From NCBI GenBank assembly GCA_027315365.1, contig DAHUYF010000055.1, positions 62,001 to 126,000 on the forward strand: a stretch of DNA of 64,000 bases. Direction: 5' to 3'. Under the pieces are notes generated by a model. It saw nothing but the letters and a program-made list of their open reading frames with translations. It was not told the DNA's origin and did not search any database. Made by a program: the position numbers and the translations under genes. Below are positions 1 through 8,976 of this stretch, one piece after another. Position 1 is the first letter of the stretch. The number at the start of each line of letters is the position of its first letter. This DNA is from Rhodospirillales bacterium. Its GTDB lineage: Bacteria > Pseudomonadota > Alphaproteobacteria > ATCC43930 > CGMCC-115725.

Positions 1-1051
1 CCCGGGATACGGCGCCTTCCTGGCCCTGCGCTTTCTTACGGCCATCGGCGTCGGCGCCGAGTACTCGGCCGTCAATGCCGCCATCAGCGAGCTGATTCCG
101 GCGCGCTACCGCGGCCGCGCCGCGGCCACGGTGATGAACTTCTGGCCGGTCGGCTCGATCCTGGCGGCCTTCGTCACGCTTTATTTCATCAGCGTGCTGC
201 CCGCCGCGGTCGGCTGGCGCTTTGCCTTCGCCCTCGGGGCGATCATCGCCCTTTTCAGCATCTGGGCGCGCCGAGCCTTGCCCGAATCGCCGCGCTGGCT
301 TGCCGGGCGCGGACGCGGCGAGGCGGCCCGGGCGGTGTCCGCGCGGATCGCCGGCGGCGCCCGCGATTTCGCGCCCCACGGCCCGGCCGAGACGCTCCCG
401 GCCGCGCGCGCAAGCGGATTCATCGCCCAGCTGCGCGACCTCGCCAGGCGGCAGCCCGGGCGGCTGGCGCTCGGCTGCCTGCTCGATTTCTCCGAAGCGG
501 CGGGCTATTACGGCCTTTTCGCGCTCCTGCCGCTGCTCGTCCTGCCGCGTCTGCACGTCGCCGACCAGGCCGTGCCCTGGTTCTTCATCATCGGCAATCT
601 CGGCGCCGCCGCTGGCGGGCTCATCGCCGCCGCCATGCTCGACAAGGTGGGCCGCAAGGCGACGGTCACCATCTTCTACCTGCTCGCCGCCGCATCCATG
701 CTGGTCATGGGCCGGGCCGCGACGGGCGGCAGCACGGGCGGCGTGCTGCTCGCTTTCGTTGCCGCCAATCTCTGCGCCACGGGCAGCTGGATCGCCGCCT
801 ATCCGACGTTTTCCGAGTTGTTCCCGACCCGGCTGCGCGCGACCGGCATCGGCTTCTCGGTCGGGTTCGGCCGGATCGGAGCGGCAATCGCGCCACCGCT
901 GCTCGTGGCGGTCGCGCAGCATGTCTCGCTCGAGGCATCGTTCGCCGTGCTCGCCGCCTTCTGGCTGCTGGGCGCCGCCGCGATGATTCCCTGGGCAATC
1001 TGGGGCACCGAGGGAAAGAACCGGTCCCTCGAATTGCTCGCCGAGCCGTGA
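1..1051 (+). CDS. MFS transporter, 5'-truncated by the window edge
   Basis: The frame is open from base 2, so the true start lies outside the window; 349 residues are visible. They contain an R-Y-R-G-R loop signature, typical of the cytoplasmic loop between helices 2 and 3 or 4 and 5 of MFS porters, then an LPESPRWL motif after helix 6, a long cytoplasmic loop, and a C-terminal half of about six hydrophobic segments. The LPESPRWL motif is common in sugar, aromatic-acid and metabolite:H+ symporters, so this is probably an inner-membrane uptake carrier. The substrate cannot be told. The next gene starts inside its stop codon. Confidence 0.85.
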   Translation, partial: PGYGAFLALRFLTAIGVGAEYSAVNAAISELIPARYRGRAAATVMNFWPVGSILAAFVTLYFISVLPAAVGWRFAFALGAIIALFSIWARRALPESPRWLAGRGRGEAARAVSARIAGGARDFAPHGPAETLPAARASGFIAQLRDLARRQPGRLALGCLLDFSEAAGYYGLFALLPLLVLPRLHVADQAVPWFFIIGNLGAAAGGLIAAAMLDKVGRKATVTIFYLLAAASMLVMGRAATGGSTGGVLLAFVAANLCATGSWIAAYPTFSELFPTRLRATGIGFSVGFGRIGAAIAPPLLVAVAQHVSLEASFAVLAAFWLLGAAAMIPWAIWGTEGKNRSLELLAEP

Positions 1052-1371
1052 CGCGGCAAAGCCGGTCGCTTCCCGGCGCCGGCGAAAAGGCGATGCGGCG
1101 CGGGCCGACCTATCGCATCTGCGACAAGATCTTCGCCATGGCCCGGCCCTGGCAGGGCGGCGCTTCGGTGTGGTGCAAGGCGCCGCCGGGCAGCCAGGAG
1201 GTGCTGGTCGGCTCGGACCCGGCGCGGTTCTTCGCGCCGCCCTATGTCGGCACCAAGGGCTGGGTTGGAATGCGCATCGACCACCGGCCCGACTGGCAGG
1301 AGGTGGCGGCGCTCGTCCGCCGCAGCTACCGCCTCGTCGCGCCCCGCCGGTTCGCGATTCTTGTCGCGTGA
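1048..1371 (+). CDS. MmcQ/YjbR family protein (DUF419)
   Basis: Short cytoplasmic protein of 107 residues. The pattern of an early LPG, a central K-I-F-A strand and a C-terminal GWVGMRID, then D-W-x-E-V, then S-Y-R-L-V-A-P-R-R fits the MmcQ/YjbR double-wing fold. Family members are implicated in DNA binding in a few cases, but no general function is known. The GTG start at 1048 overlaps the stop of the upstream transporter, suggesting translational coupling. Family members usually have about 10 more N-terminal residues before the LPG motif; an ATG at 1093 would cut the fold, so the GTG is preferred. Confidence 0.7.
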   Translation: MTRQSRSLPGAGEKAMRRGPTYRICDKIFAMARPWQGGASVWCKAPPGSQEVLVGSDPARFFAPPYVGTKGWVGMRIDHRPDWQEVAALVRRSYRLVAPRRFAILVA

Positions 1372-1372
1372 T

Positions 1373-1837
1373 TCATCCGCCGTTGCCGAACAGCGCGTCG
1401 TGGACGACGTCGCCGGGCTTGATGCCGAGCCGCGCCACGGTGCCGCCATTGAGCTCGAGCACGGCGCGCACCGGCACTTTCGATGCGATGATCGCTTCCG
1501 ACAGCGGCACGGCGCGCTGGTGGATATCGGCGATGCGGCCGTCGCCGGCGATAAACAGCATGTCCAGCGGAATGAGCGTGTTCTTCATCCAGAAGGTGGC
1601 CGGCCGCTCGCTGCCGAGATCGAACAGCATCCCGGCATCGGGCGCGAGCTCGCGGCGGAACATGAGCCCCTGCTCCTGCTGCGCCGGCGTTAGCGCCAGC
1701 TCGATGGCAAAGCGCCGCGGTCCTGCGGCGGTGTCGATGGTGAGCGTGGATTTCTTGAAGACGGCGAGCTGCGCCTGAGCGCCGAGCGTCAGGGCCAGCA
1801 GGAGCGCCATGGCGAGAACCGGACGAAGGCGGGACAT
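1373..1837 (-). CDS. DUF192 family exported protein
   Basis: 154 residues starting with a clear signal peptide (MSRLRPVLAMALLLALTLGA, cleavage near AQA). The mature part carries the DUF192 (COG1430) core: E-x-x-x-T-P-A-Q-Q-E-Q-G-L-M-F-R, G-M-L-F-D, then T-F-W-M-K-N-T-L-I-P-L-D-M-L-F-I and a C-terminal L-G-I-K-P-G-D. Such proteins are small periplasmic or exported beta-rich domains of unknown role. The frame stays open upstream to 2137, but the ATG at 1837 gives the signal peptide and full family length. It is convergent with the MmcQ-like gene, ending 1 bp from it. Confidence 0.85.
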   Translation of the reverse strand: MSRLRPVLAMALLLALTLGAQAQLAVFKKSTLTIDTAAGPRRFAIELALTPAQQEQGLMFRRELAPDAGMLFDLGSERPATFWMKNTLIPLDMLFIAGDGRIADIHQRAVPLSEAIIASKVPVRAVLELNGGTVARLGIKPGDVVHDALFGNGG

Positions 1838-2094
1838 GGGGTGAGCGTGTTGGCGGCGGAACGAGCACGGTTCTAGCCCGCCGCCGCCATCGCGGCAAGA
1901 CACGCGAGCGCCCAGACACGCGAGCGCCCAGCGGCGCCGAGCCGGGAGCCTTAAGCAATCGTGAACGCGATCCCGATACATTGCTAAAATGCGCCGCGCG
2001 TTCGCCGCGATAGATTTTGACATATGACCGCCGCTCCTCAAGCATGACGCGCTTTTCAGGATCGCGCCGGACGCGCGCCGCAGGAGATCGGGAC

Positions 2095-2838
2095 ATGTCG
2101 CAGAGGCTGCCTGCCGCCGTTGACGAAGCCGCGCCATTCTTGAGCGACCGGCTGTGGCGCGAGCTTCAGGGCACCGCGATCTACGAGTGGGCGGTCCACC
2201 GCGCGGTCACGCTGTGGTTCCTGCTGCTGGCGGCCGCTCTGGCCGTCGGCCTCGTCAAGAGTGCCGACCGGCTGGACCTCGCCGCGCCCGGCACCGTCAC
2301 GGTCGCCGCGGTCGCCGACATGCTGTCGCGCTTCTTCACCCTCGCCTTCTTCGTCATTGCCGCCTGGCTCACTCTCATCCGCTCGCAGCCGGTCGCCAAG
2401 GCGCGTGGCCTGCTGCCGCGGCTCACCGCGCTGCTGGCGGTGATGCTGCTCTTTCTCCTTCCCCTACTGCCGCGGCTTGACCCGGCGCCGACCTGGCTGC
2501 TGTTCCTCTCGGCGGCGCTCGCCTTCACCGGCAATGCGCTGGCGCTGCTGGTGCTCAACCGGCTCGGGCGCTCCTTCAGCATCATGTCCGAGGCGCGCCG
2601 GCTGGTCACCGACGGTCCCTACCGCGTCGTCCGCCATCCGCTTTATCTCTGCGAGGGGATCGCCATCCTCGGTATCTTCCTGCCCTATTGGGGCTGGCCG
2701 GCGGCGCTGCTGTTCTTCACCCAGATCGCGGTACAGCTGCTGCGGCTGCGCAACGAGGAGCAGGTGCTGCGCGAGGCCTTCATCGAGTATGCCGATTACG
2801 CGCGCCGCACCGCCCGCCTCATCCCGGGCCTCTGGTGA
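2095..2838 (+). CDS. Isoprenylcysteine carboxyl methyltransferase-like membrane protein
   Basis: 247 residues with about five hydrophobic segments and the ICMT/PEMT-type signature G-P-Y-R-V-V-R-H-P-L-Y near residue 177, followed by a paired C-terminal helix and N-E-E-x-x-L. This motif forms the S-adenosylmethionine site in membrane methyltransferases. The bacterial substrate is unknown; lipids, isoprenoids or small alcohols have been proposed for relatives. The start at 2095 has a GGAG-type ribosome site at 2082-2086; an upstream ATG at 2017 in the same frame would add a charged, unlikely extension. It ends base to base against the convergent antiporter gene. Confidence 0.8.
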   Translation: MSQRLPAAVDEAAPFLSDRLWRELQGTAIYEWAVHRAVTLWFLLLAAALAVGLVKSADRLDLAAPGTVTVAAVADMLSRFFTLAFFVIAAWLTLIRSQPVAKARGLLPRLTALLAVMLLFLLPLLPRLDPAPTWLLFLSAALAFTGNALALLVLNRLGRSFSIMSEARRLVTDGPYRVVRHPLYLCEGIAILGIFLPYWGWPAALLFFTQIAVQLLRLRNEEQVLREAFIEYADYARRTARLIPGLW

Positions 2839-4170
2839 TCACCGGAAAAAGATGAACTGCGCGAGCAGCAGCCACGGCAGCAGGCAGGCCATCGCCCAGC
2901 CGATATAGGCGAAGAAATGCGGCATGGCGATGCCATGCTGCTCGGCCAGCCGCTTGATCAGCAGGTTGGGAGCGTTGCCGGTATAGGTGAGCGCACCGAA
3001 GAATGCCGCCGCCGCCGAGATCGCCGCCAGGGTGCGCGGAAACTCCGCCGTGAGACGCGCCGCATCGCCGCCGGCAAAGCCAAAGAAGACGAGATAGGTC
3101 GGTGCGTTGTCGAGGACGGCCGAGAGCAGCCCGGTGACCCAGTAGAACAAGGGATCGTTCGGCACGCCGCCGTTCGTCAGCCGGGCGAAGAGCAGCGCCG
3201 CCGGGCCGGACGGGCCGGCGGCGATCATCGCCATGACCGGGATGATGGTGATGAAGATGCCGGCGAAGAGGATCGCCACCTCGATCATCGGCCCCCAGGC
3301 GAAATCGTTGCGCCGCCGCGTCTCCCGTGGCGTGACCGCCAGCGACAGCGCCGCCGCCGCCAGCAGCAGCGCATCGCTGATGATGGCGGCAAGGTCCCAA
3401 TGGACGCGACGAAATGACAGCACGGGCGCCATCGGCCAGACGGCGCGCAGCAGCACCGCGGCGATGATCAGCGCGAACAGCAGGAGATTGACGCCGCCGT
3501 CGAGGCCCAGCTTCTCGATCTCCGGCAGCACCGCGGGATCGTTGCGGCCGCCGCGGCGGAGGAAATGATGGTCGACGAGGTAGAAGCTGGCAAGCAGGCC
3601 GCCCGCGACCAGCAGCGTCGGCGCCCAGAGATGGGTAAGCGTCCACAGGAACGGCACGCCGGCAAGAAAGCCCAGGAAGATCGGGGGATCGCCGAGCGGC
3701 GTCAGCGCACCGCCGACATTGGCGACCAGCAGGATGAGGAAGATGATGATGTGCGCCGCATGCCGGCGGTGGCGGTTGGCGCGGATCAGCGGCCGGATCA
3801 TCAGCATGGCGGCGCCGGTGGTGCCGACGAAGCTCGCCAGTATCCCGCCGATCGCCAGCAAGGCGGTGTTCACCGCCGGCCCGCCGCGCGGCACGCCGGT
3901 GACGCGCAGCCCGCCGGCCACGGCGAACAGTGCGCCCAGCAGCAGGATGAACGGCAGATACTGGAGCAGCGCCGTCTCGATCAGCGCGTCGAGCGCCGCG
4001 CCCGGCCGGTCGAGACCCGCCGCGGGCACGAGGAAAGCCAGCGACCACAGCGCCGTCCAGACCGGATAATGGCGATGCCAGTGCCGCGGCGCGAGCAGCG
4101 GCGCGCAGGCGATGGTCAGCAGCAGGCCGAAAAACGGCACCGCCCAGAGCAGCGAGCTGGGCACGATCAT
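2839..4170 (-). CDS. Sodium:proton antiporter, citrate-transporter-like (NhaD/ArsB-type)
   Basis: 443 residues with about 11 to 12 hydrophobic segments. The order W-A-V-P-F-F-G-L-L-L-x-I-A at the N-terminus, G-V-P-R-G-G-P-A-V-N-T, F-V-G-T-T-G-A-A-M-L, then L-T-P-L-G-D-P-P-I-F-L-G-F and D-N-A-P-T-Y-L-V-F matches the ion transporter superfamily group annotated as sodium:proton antiporters. The GDPP and DNAPTY motifs are the re-entrant ion-binding segments. The start is the ATG at 4170, because the longer open frame adds a basic, non-membrane leader. It probably has its own promoter, divergent from coxG. Ion specificity is inferred from family naming only. Confidence 0.8.
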   Translation of the reverse strand: MIVPSSLLWAVPFFGLLLTIACAPLLAPRHWHRHYPVWTALWSLAFLVPAAGLDRPGAALDALIETALLQYLPFILLLGALFAVAGGLRVTGVPRGGPAVNTALLAIGGILASFVGTTGAAMLMIRPLIRANRHRRHAAHIIIFLILLVANVGGALTPLGDPPIFLGFLAGVPFLWTLTHLWAPTLLVAGGLLASFYLVDHHFLRRGGRNDPAVLPEIEKLGLDGGVNLLLFALIIAAVLLRAVWPMAPVLSFRRVHWDLAAIISDALLLAAAALSLAVTPRETRRRNDFAWGPMIEVAILFAGIFITIIPVMAMIAAGPSGPAALLFARLTNGGVPNDPLFYWVTGLLSAVLDNAPTYLVFFGFAGGDAARLTAEFPRTLAAISAAAAFFGALTYTGNAPNLLIKRLAEQHGIAMPHFFAYIGWAMACLLPWLLLAQFIFFR

Positions 4171-4313
4171 GCCGCGACTATGCGGTGGGGCCGCCGCCGA
4201 GACCAGAGGGTGTCGGCGCAACCCCGCCGATGGCGCGCCGCCCCGTCCTTGCTCCTGTCGCAGGCGCGCGATAGGCTCGCCGCCACTCAAGAAGAACCCG
4301 AAGGACAACCGCC

Positions 4314-4943
4314 ATGGACATGACCGGAGAGTTTCTGATCCCGGCACCGCGCCAGAAGGTATGGGCAGCGCTCAACGATCCCGAGATCCTCAAGCAGTCG
4401 ATCCCGGGCTGCGACGAAGTCGAGAAGCTTTCCGACACCGAGCTCCAGGCCAAGGTCACGGCCAAGGTCGGGCCGGTCAAGGCACGCTTCGGCGGCAAGG
4501 TCACGCTGAGCGATCTCGACCCGCCCAACGGCTACAAGATCACCGGCGAGGGCAGCGGCGGCGCCGCCGGCTTCGCCAAGGGCGGCGCCACCGTCAGGCT
4601 CAGCGACGCCGATGGCGGCACCAAGCTCGCCTACACCGTGGAAGCGCATGTCGGCGGCAAGCTCGCGCAGATCGGCTCGCGGCTGATCGACGCCACCGCG
4701 CGCAAGATGGCCGAGGACTTCTTCTCGCGCTTTTCGGCGGCGCTGAGCGCCGGCGCCGCGGCGCCGACCGCCGCTGCCCCCCTAGCCGCTGCGGCTGCCG
4801 AGCCCGCCCCGGCGCCAGCCGCCGCCACCGCCAAGCCTCCAGCCTCCGCTTCGCCGCGGCTGTCGCCGGTGCTGTGGGTGGCCGGGCTGGTGATCGTCAT
4901 CGCCGCGCTGCTCTATTTCTTCACCCGCGGCGGCGGGCACTGA
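4314..4943 (+). CDS. coxG: CoxG family protein (SRPBCC fold, membrane anchored)
   Basis: 209 residues. Residues 1-145 form a CoxG/START-like domain: M[22 protein letters not shown] at the start, then S-I-P-G-C, and a C-terminal helix ending D-F-F-S-R-F. A low-complexity Ala/Pro linker (about 146-180) leads to one transmembrane helix near 185-203. CoxG was proposed to recruit CO dehydrogenase to the membrane, and recent work on relatives shows quinone carriage between enzyme and respiratory chain. Its place directly upstream of coxSLM supports this electron-transfer role here. Start ATG 4314; an alternative ATG at 4320 also exists. Confidence 0.88.
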   Translation: MDMTGEFLIPAPRQKVWAALNDPEILKQSIPGCDEVEKLSDTELQAKVTAKVGPVKARFGGKVTLSDLDPPNGYKITGEGSGGAAGFAKGGATVRLSDADGGTKLAYTVEAHVGGKLAQIGSRLIDATARKMAEDFFSRFSAALSAGAAAPTAAAPLAAAAAEPAPAPAAATAKPPASASPRLSPVLWVAGLVIVIAALLYFFTRGGGH

Positions 4944-5072
4944 TCGGCTTGACCGGGGGTCTCCGGCGCACGAAACTTGCCTGATATCCTCGTCCTCGTG
5001 GCGCTCCCAGCGGTTTCGGCAAGCGCGGCGGCACGGGAACGTCTTTGACAACGACATAAGGGAGTGAAATCC

Positions 5073-5546
5073 ATGGCCACCGTGACCCTTACGGTGAACG
5101 GCAAGTCGGTGACGGCCACCGTCGAGCCGCGCACCCTCCTCGTTCAGCTTCTGCGCGAGCAGCTCGCCCTCACCGGCACCCATGTCGGCTGCGATACCAG
5201 CCAGTGCGGCGCCTGCGTCGTGCATGTGAACGGCGATTCCGTGAAGAGCTGCACCATGCTCGCGGTGCAGGCCAACGGCGCGCAGGTGACCACCATCGAA
5301 GGCCTTGCCACCGGCGACAAGCTGCATCCGATGCAGGAGGCGTTCCGCGAGAATCACGGCCTGCAATGCGGCTTCTGCACCCCGGGCATGGTGATGAGCG
5401 CGGTCGACTTCGCGAAGCATCACAAGAGCCCCACCGAGCAGCAGATCCGCGAATGGCTCGAAGGCAACATCTGCCGCTGCACCGGCTATCACAACATCGT
5501 GAAGGCCATCAAGGCCGGCACCGAGGCGATGGGGAGGACCGCGTAA
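5073..5546 (+). CDS. coxS: Molybdenum hydroxylase small [2Fe-2S] subunit (CoxS)
   Basis: 157 residues, the usual length for CoxS. The N-terminal plant-ferredoxin-like domain binds one [2Fe-2S] cluster through C40, C45, C48 and C60; the C-terminal helical domain binds the second through C99, C102, C134 and C136 (Q-C-G-F-C-T-P-G and C-R-C-T-G-Y). It passes electrons from the molybdenum site in CoxL to FAD in CoxM. The ATG at 5073 lies 8 bases after an AAGGGAG ribosome site; a GTG at 5064 would overlap that site and is rejected. The S-L-M order is the usual one for form II clusters. Confidence 0.95.
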   Translation: MATVTLTVNGKSVTATVEPRTLLVQLLREQLALTGTHVGCDTSQCGACVVHVNGDSVKSCTMLAVQANGAQVTTIEGLATGDKLHPMQEAFRENHGLQCGFCTPGMVMSAVDFAKHHKSPTEQQIREWLEGNICRCTGYHNIVKAIKAGTEAMGRTA

Positions 5547-7915
5547 TGTCCGCCACCGGGATCGGCGCCCCGGTGCGCCGAAAGGAGGATTCCCGCTTCC
5601 TCACGGGCCGCGGCACCTACACCGACGACATCAACCGGCCGGGCCAGGTCCATGCCTTCCTGTTGCGCAGCCCGCATGCCCATGCCGAGCTGCGCCGCGT
5701 CGATACCACCAGCGCCAAGGCCGCACCGGGCGTGCTCGCCGTCTTCGCCGGCGCCGACATGCAGGTGGGCGGACTGCCCTGCGGCTGGCTCATCCATTCG
5801 AAGGACGGCAACCCGATGGCGGAGCCGCCGCATCCGGTGCTGGCGCAGGGCAAGGTGCGCCATGTCGGCGACCCCATCGCCGTGGTCATCGCCGAGACCC
5901 GGGCGCAGGCCAAGGACGCCGCCGAGCTGATCGTCGTCGACTACCAGCCGCTGCCCGCCGTGGTAGCCGGCGAGGACGCGCTGAAGCCCGGCGCGCCGCA
6001 GCTGCACGAACAGGCCAAGGGCAATCTCTGCTATGACTGGCACCTCGGCGACAAGCAGGCCGTCGACGCCGCCTTCGCCAAGGCGGCGCATGTCACGCGG
6101 CTCGACATCGTCAACAATCGCCTGGTGGCCAATCCGATGGAGCCGCGCGCGGCCATCGGCGAATACGATCGCGCCTCGGGCGAATACACGCTCTACACCA
6201 CCAGCCAGAACCCGCATGTGATCCGGCTGCTGATGGGCGCCTTCGTGTTGCAGCTTCCAGAGCACAAGCTGCGGGTGGTGGCGCCCGACGTCGGCGGCGG
6301 CTTCGGCTCGAAGATCTATCACTACGCCGAGGAAGCCATCGTCACCTGGGCAGCGCCGCATGTCGGCCGGCCGATCAAATGGACGGCCGAGCGCGGCGAG
6401 AGCTTCGCCTCCGACGCGCAAGGCCGCGACCATGTCACCCATGCCGAGCTTGCGCTCGACAAGGACGGCAAGTTCCTGGCGCTGCGCGTCGCGACCATCG
6501 CCAATCTCGGCGCCTATCTCTCCACCTTCTCGACGGCGATCCCGACTTATCTCTATGGCACCTTGCTCGCCGGCACCTATACGACGCCGGCGGTCTATGT
6601 CGAGGTCAAGTCGGCCTTCACCAACACCGTGCCGGTCGACGCCTATCGCGGCGCCGGGCGGCCCGAAGCCTGCTACGTCATCGAGCGCATCGTCGACACC
6701 GCGGCGCGCGAGCTGAAGATCGATCCAGCCGAGCTGCGCCGGCGCAACTTCATCCCGAAGGACGCCTACCCGTACCAGACGCCGGTGGCGCTCACCTATG
6801 ACAGCGGCGACTACTTCACCACCCTCGACATGGCGATGAAGGCGGCGGACTATGCCGGCTTCGCGCAGCGCCGCGAGGCCGCGGCAAAGCGCGGCAAGCT
6901 GCGCGGCATCGGCATCGCCACCTACATCGAGGCCTGCGGCATCGCGCCTTCGGCGGTGGCCGGGGCGCTCGGCGCCCGCGCCGGCCTCTACGAGACGGCG
7001 GAGCTGCGCGTCCATCCCACCGGCAGCGTCACCGTCTTTACCGGCACCCACAGCCACGGCCAGGGCCACGAGACGACCTTCGCCCAGCTCGTCTCCGACC
7101 GCCTGGGATTGCCGCTCGAGATGATCGACGTCGTCCATGGCGACACCAACAAGATCCCTTTCGGCATGGGGACCTATGGCTCGCGCTCGCTGCCGGTCGG
7201 CGGCTCGGCGCTGGTCAAGGCGATGGACAAGGTGGTGAACAAGGGCAAGAAGATCGCCGCCCACCTGCTCGAGGCCGCCGAGGCCGATATCGAGTTCAAG
7301 GACGGCAAGTTCTCGGTCGCGGGCACGGACAGGAACGTCGCCTTCGGCCAGGTTGCCTTCGCCGCCTATGTTCCGCACAACTATCCCATCGAGGAGCTCG
7401 AGCCCGGCCTCGACGAGACCGCGTTCTACGATCCCAAGAACTTCACCTACCCTGCCGGCTGCCACATCGCCGAGATCGAAATCGATCGCGACACCGGCGA
7501 CGTCGCGGTGGTGCGCTTCACCGCCGCCGATGATTTCGGCCGCATCATCAACCCGATGATCGTCGAGGGCCAGGTCCATGGCGGCCTCGCCCAGGGCATC
7601 GGTCAGGCGCTTTACGAGAACGCGGTCTACAGCGATGACGGCCAGCTCGTCACCGGGTCGTTCATGGATTACTGCATGCCGCGGGCGGACAATTTGCCGT
7701 CCTTCGACGTCGCCACCCACGCCACGCTGTGCACGCACAACCCGCTCGGCGTGAAGGGCTGCGGCGAAGCCGGCGCGATCGGCGCGCCGGCGGCAATCAT
7801 GAATGCCGTCGCCGACGCGCTGGCGCCGCTCGGCATCGGCAGTCTCGACATGCCGGCGACACCCGAGCGCATATGGCGGGCGATCGCGGCGAAAACCATG
7901 CCCCAGGCGGCGTAA
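5546..7915 (+). CDS. coxL: Form II CO dehydrogenase-like large subunit, molybdopterin binding (CoxL)
   Basis: 789 residues; the start overlaps the coxS stop in a TAATG junction. It has the xanthine oxidase family layout: an a/b hammerhead domain (G-A-P-V-x-R-x-E-D, F-L-T-G-R-G-x-Y-x-D), then molybdopterin-binding domains with D-V-G-G-G-F-G-S-K. The active-site loop at residues 366-372 reads AYRGAGR, the form II signature; true CO dehydrogenases (form I) carry AYXCSFR with a catalytic cysteine. The general-base glutamate is E741 in G-C-G-E-A-G. The enzyme should hydroxylate or dehydrogenate a small molecule; oxidation of CO is not supported by the motif. It needs CoxS and CoxM. Confidence 0.95.
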   Translation: MSATGIGAPVRRKEDSRFLTGRGTYTDDINRPGQVHAFLLRSPHAHAELRRVDTTSAKAAPGVLAVFAGADMQVGGLPCGWLIHSKDGNPMAEPPHPVLAQGKVRHVGDPIAVVIAETRAQAKDAAELIVVDYQPLPAVVAGEDALKPGAPQLHEQAKGNLCYDWHLGDKQAVDAAFAKAAHVTRLDIVNNRLVANPMEPRAAIGEYDRASGEYTLYTTSQNPHVIRLLMGAFVLQLPEHKLRVVAPDVGGGFGSKIYHYAEEAIVTWAAPHVGRPIKWTAERGESFASDAQGRDHVTHAELALDKDGKFLALRVATIANLGAYLSTFSTAIPTYLYGTLLAGTYTTPAVYVEVKSAFTNTVPVDAYRGAGRPEACYVIERIVDTAARELKIDPAELRRRNFIPKDAYPYQTPVALTYDSGDYFTTLDMAMKAADYAGFAQRREAAAKRGKLRGIGIATYIEACGIAPSAVAGALGARAGLYETAELRVHPTGSVTVFTGTHSHGQGHETTFAQLVSDRLGLPLEMIDVVHGDTNKIPFGMGTYGSRSLPVGGSALVKAMDKVVNKGKKIAAHLLEAAEADIEFKDGKFSVAGTDRNVAFGQVAFAAYVPHNYPIEELEPGLDETAFYDPKNFTYPAGCHIAEIEIDRDTGDVAVVRFTAADDFGRIINPMIVEGQVHGGLAQGIGQALYENAVYSDDGQLVTGSFMDYCMPRADNLPSFDVATHATLCTHNPLGVKGCGEAGAIGAPAAIMNAVADALAPLGIGSLDMPATPERIWRAIAAKTMPQAA

Positions 7916-7930
7916 TAAGGGAGCGAAGCC

Positions 7931-8725
<795 letters not shown>

Positions 8726-8741
8726 TTCGACGCCGAGCAGC

Positions 8742-8794
8742 GCCCCTCCCTCTCCCCCTGCGAGAGAGGGAGGGGCCCATGGCGAAGCCATGGG
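8742..8794. repeat. Tandem hairpins after coxM (terminator or intergenic palindromic repeat)
   Basis: Two adjacent inverted repeats: a perfect 13-bp stem (8742-8754 with 8764-8776, 9-nt loop) and a perfect 8-bp stem (8776-8783 with 8787-8794, 3-nt loop). The segment 8792-8806 can also pair imperfectly with the first arm, giving a nested structure. There is no T-run, so a classical intrinsic terminator is uncertain; the form resembles palindromic extragenic repeats of GC-rich alphaproteobacteria. The remaining 8726-8976 region shows no gene. Confidence 0.6.
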
Positions 8795-8976
8795 AGGGTG
8801 AGGGGCGGTGCCCACCGAAACCGTCCACCGCCGCCGCGATATGGCGGATGTAAAACAGATCATATAGCAGGTGTTTCGCGTGGCGCGTCAGAAACCTGCG
8901 ATTGATATTCAGGCACGGTACCCGCGCATGGGGTGATAGCCTGTTCCCATCATCCGCTTCTGCCAGGAGATTCCCG

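Noticed and set aside
5546-7915. True (form I) CO dehydrogenase
   Set aside because: The active-site loop is AYRGAGR and lacks the copper-binding cysteine.
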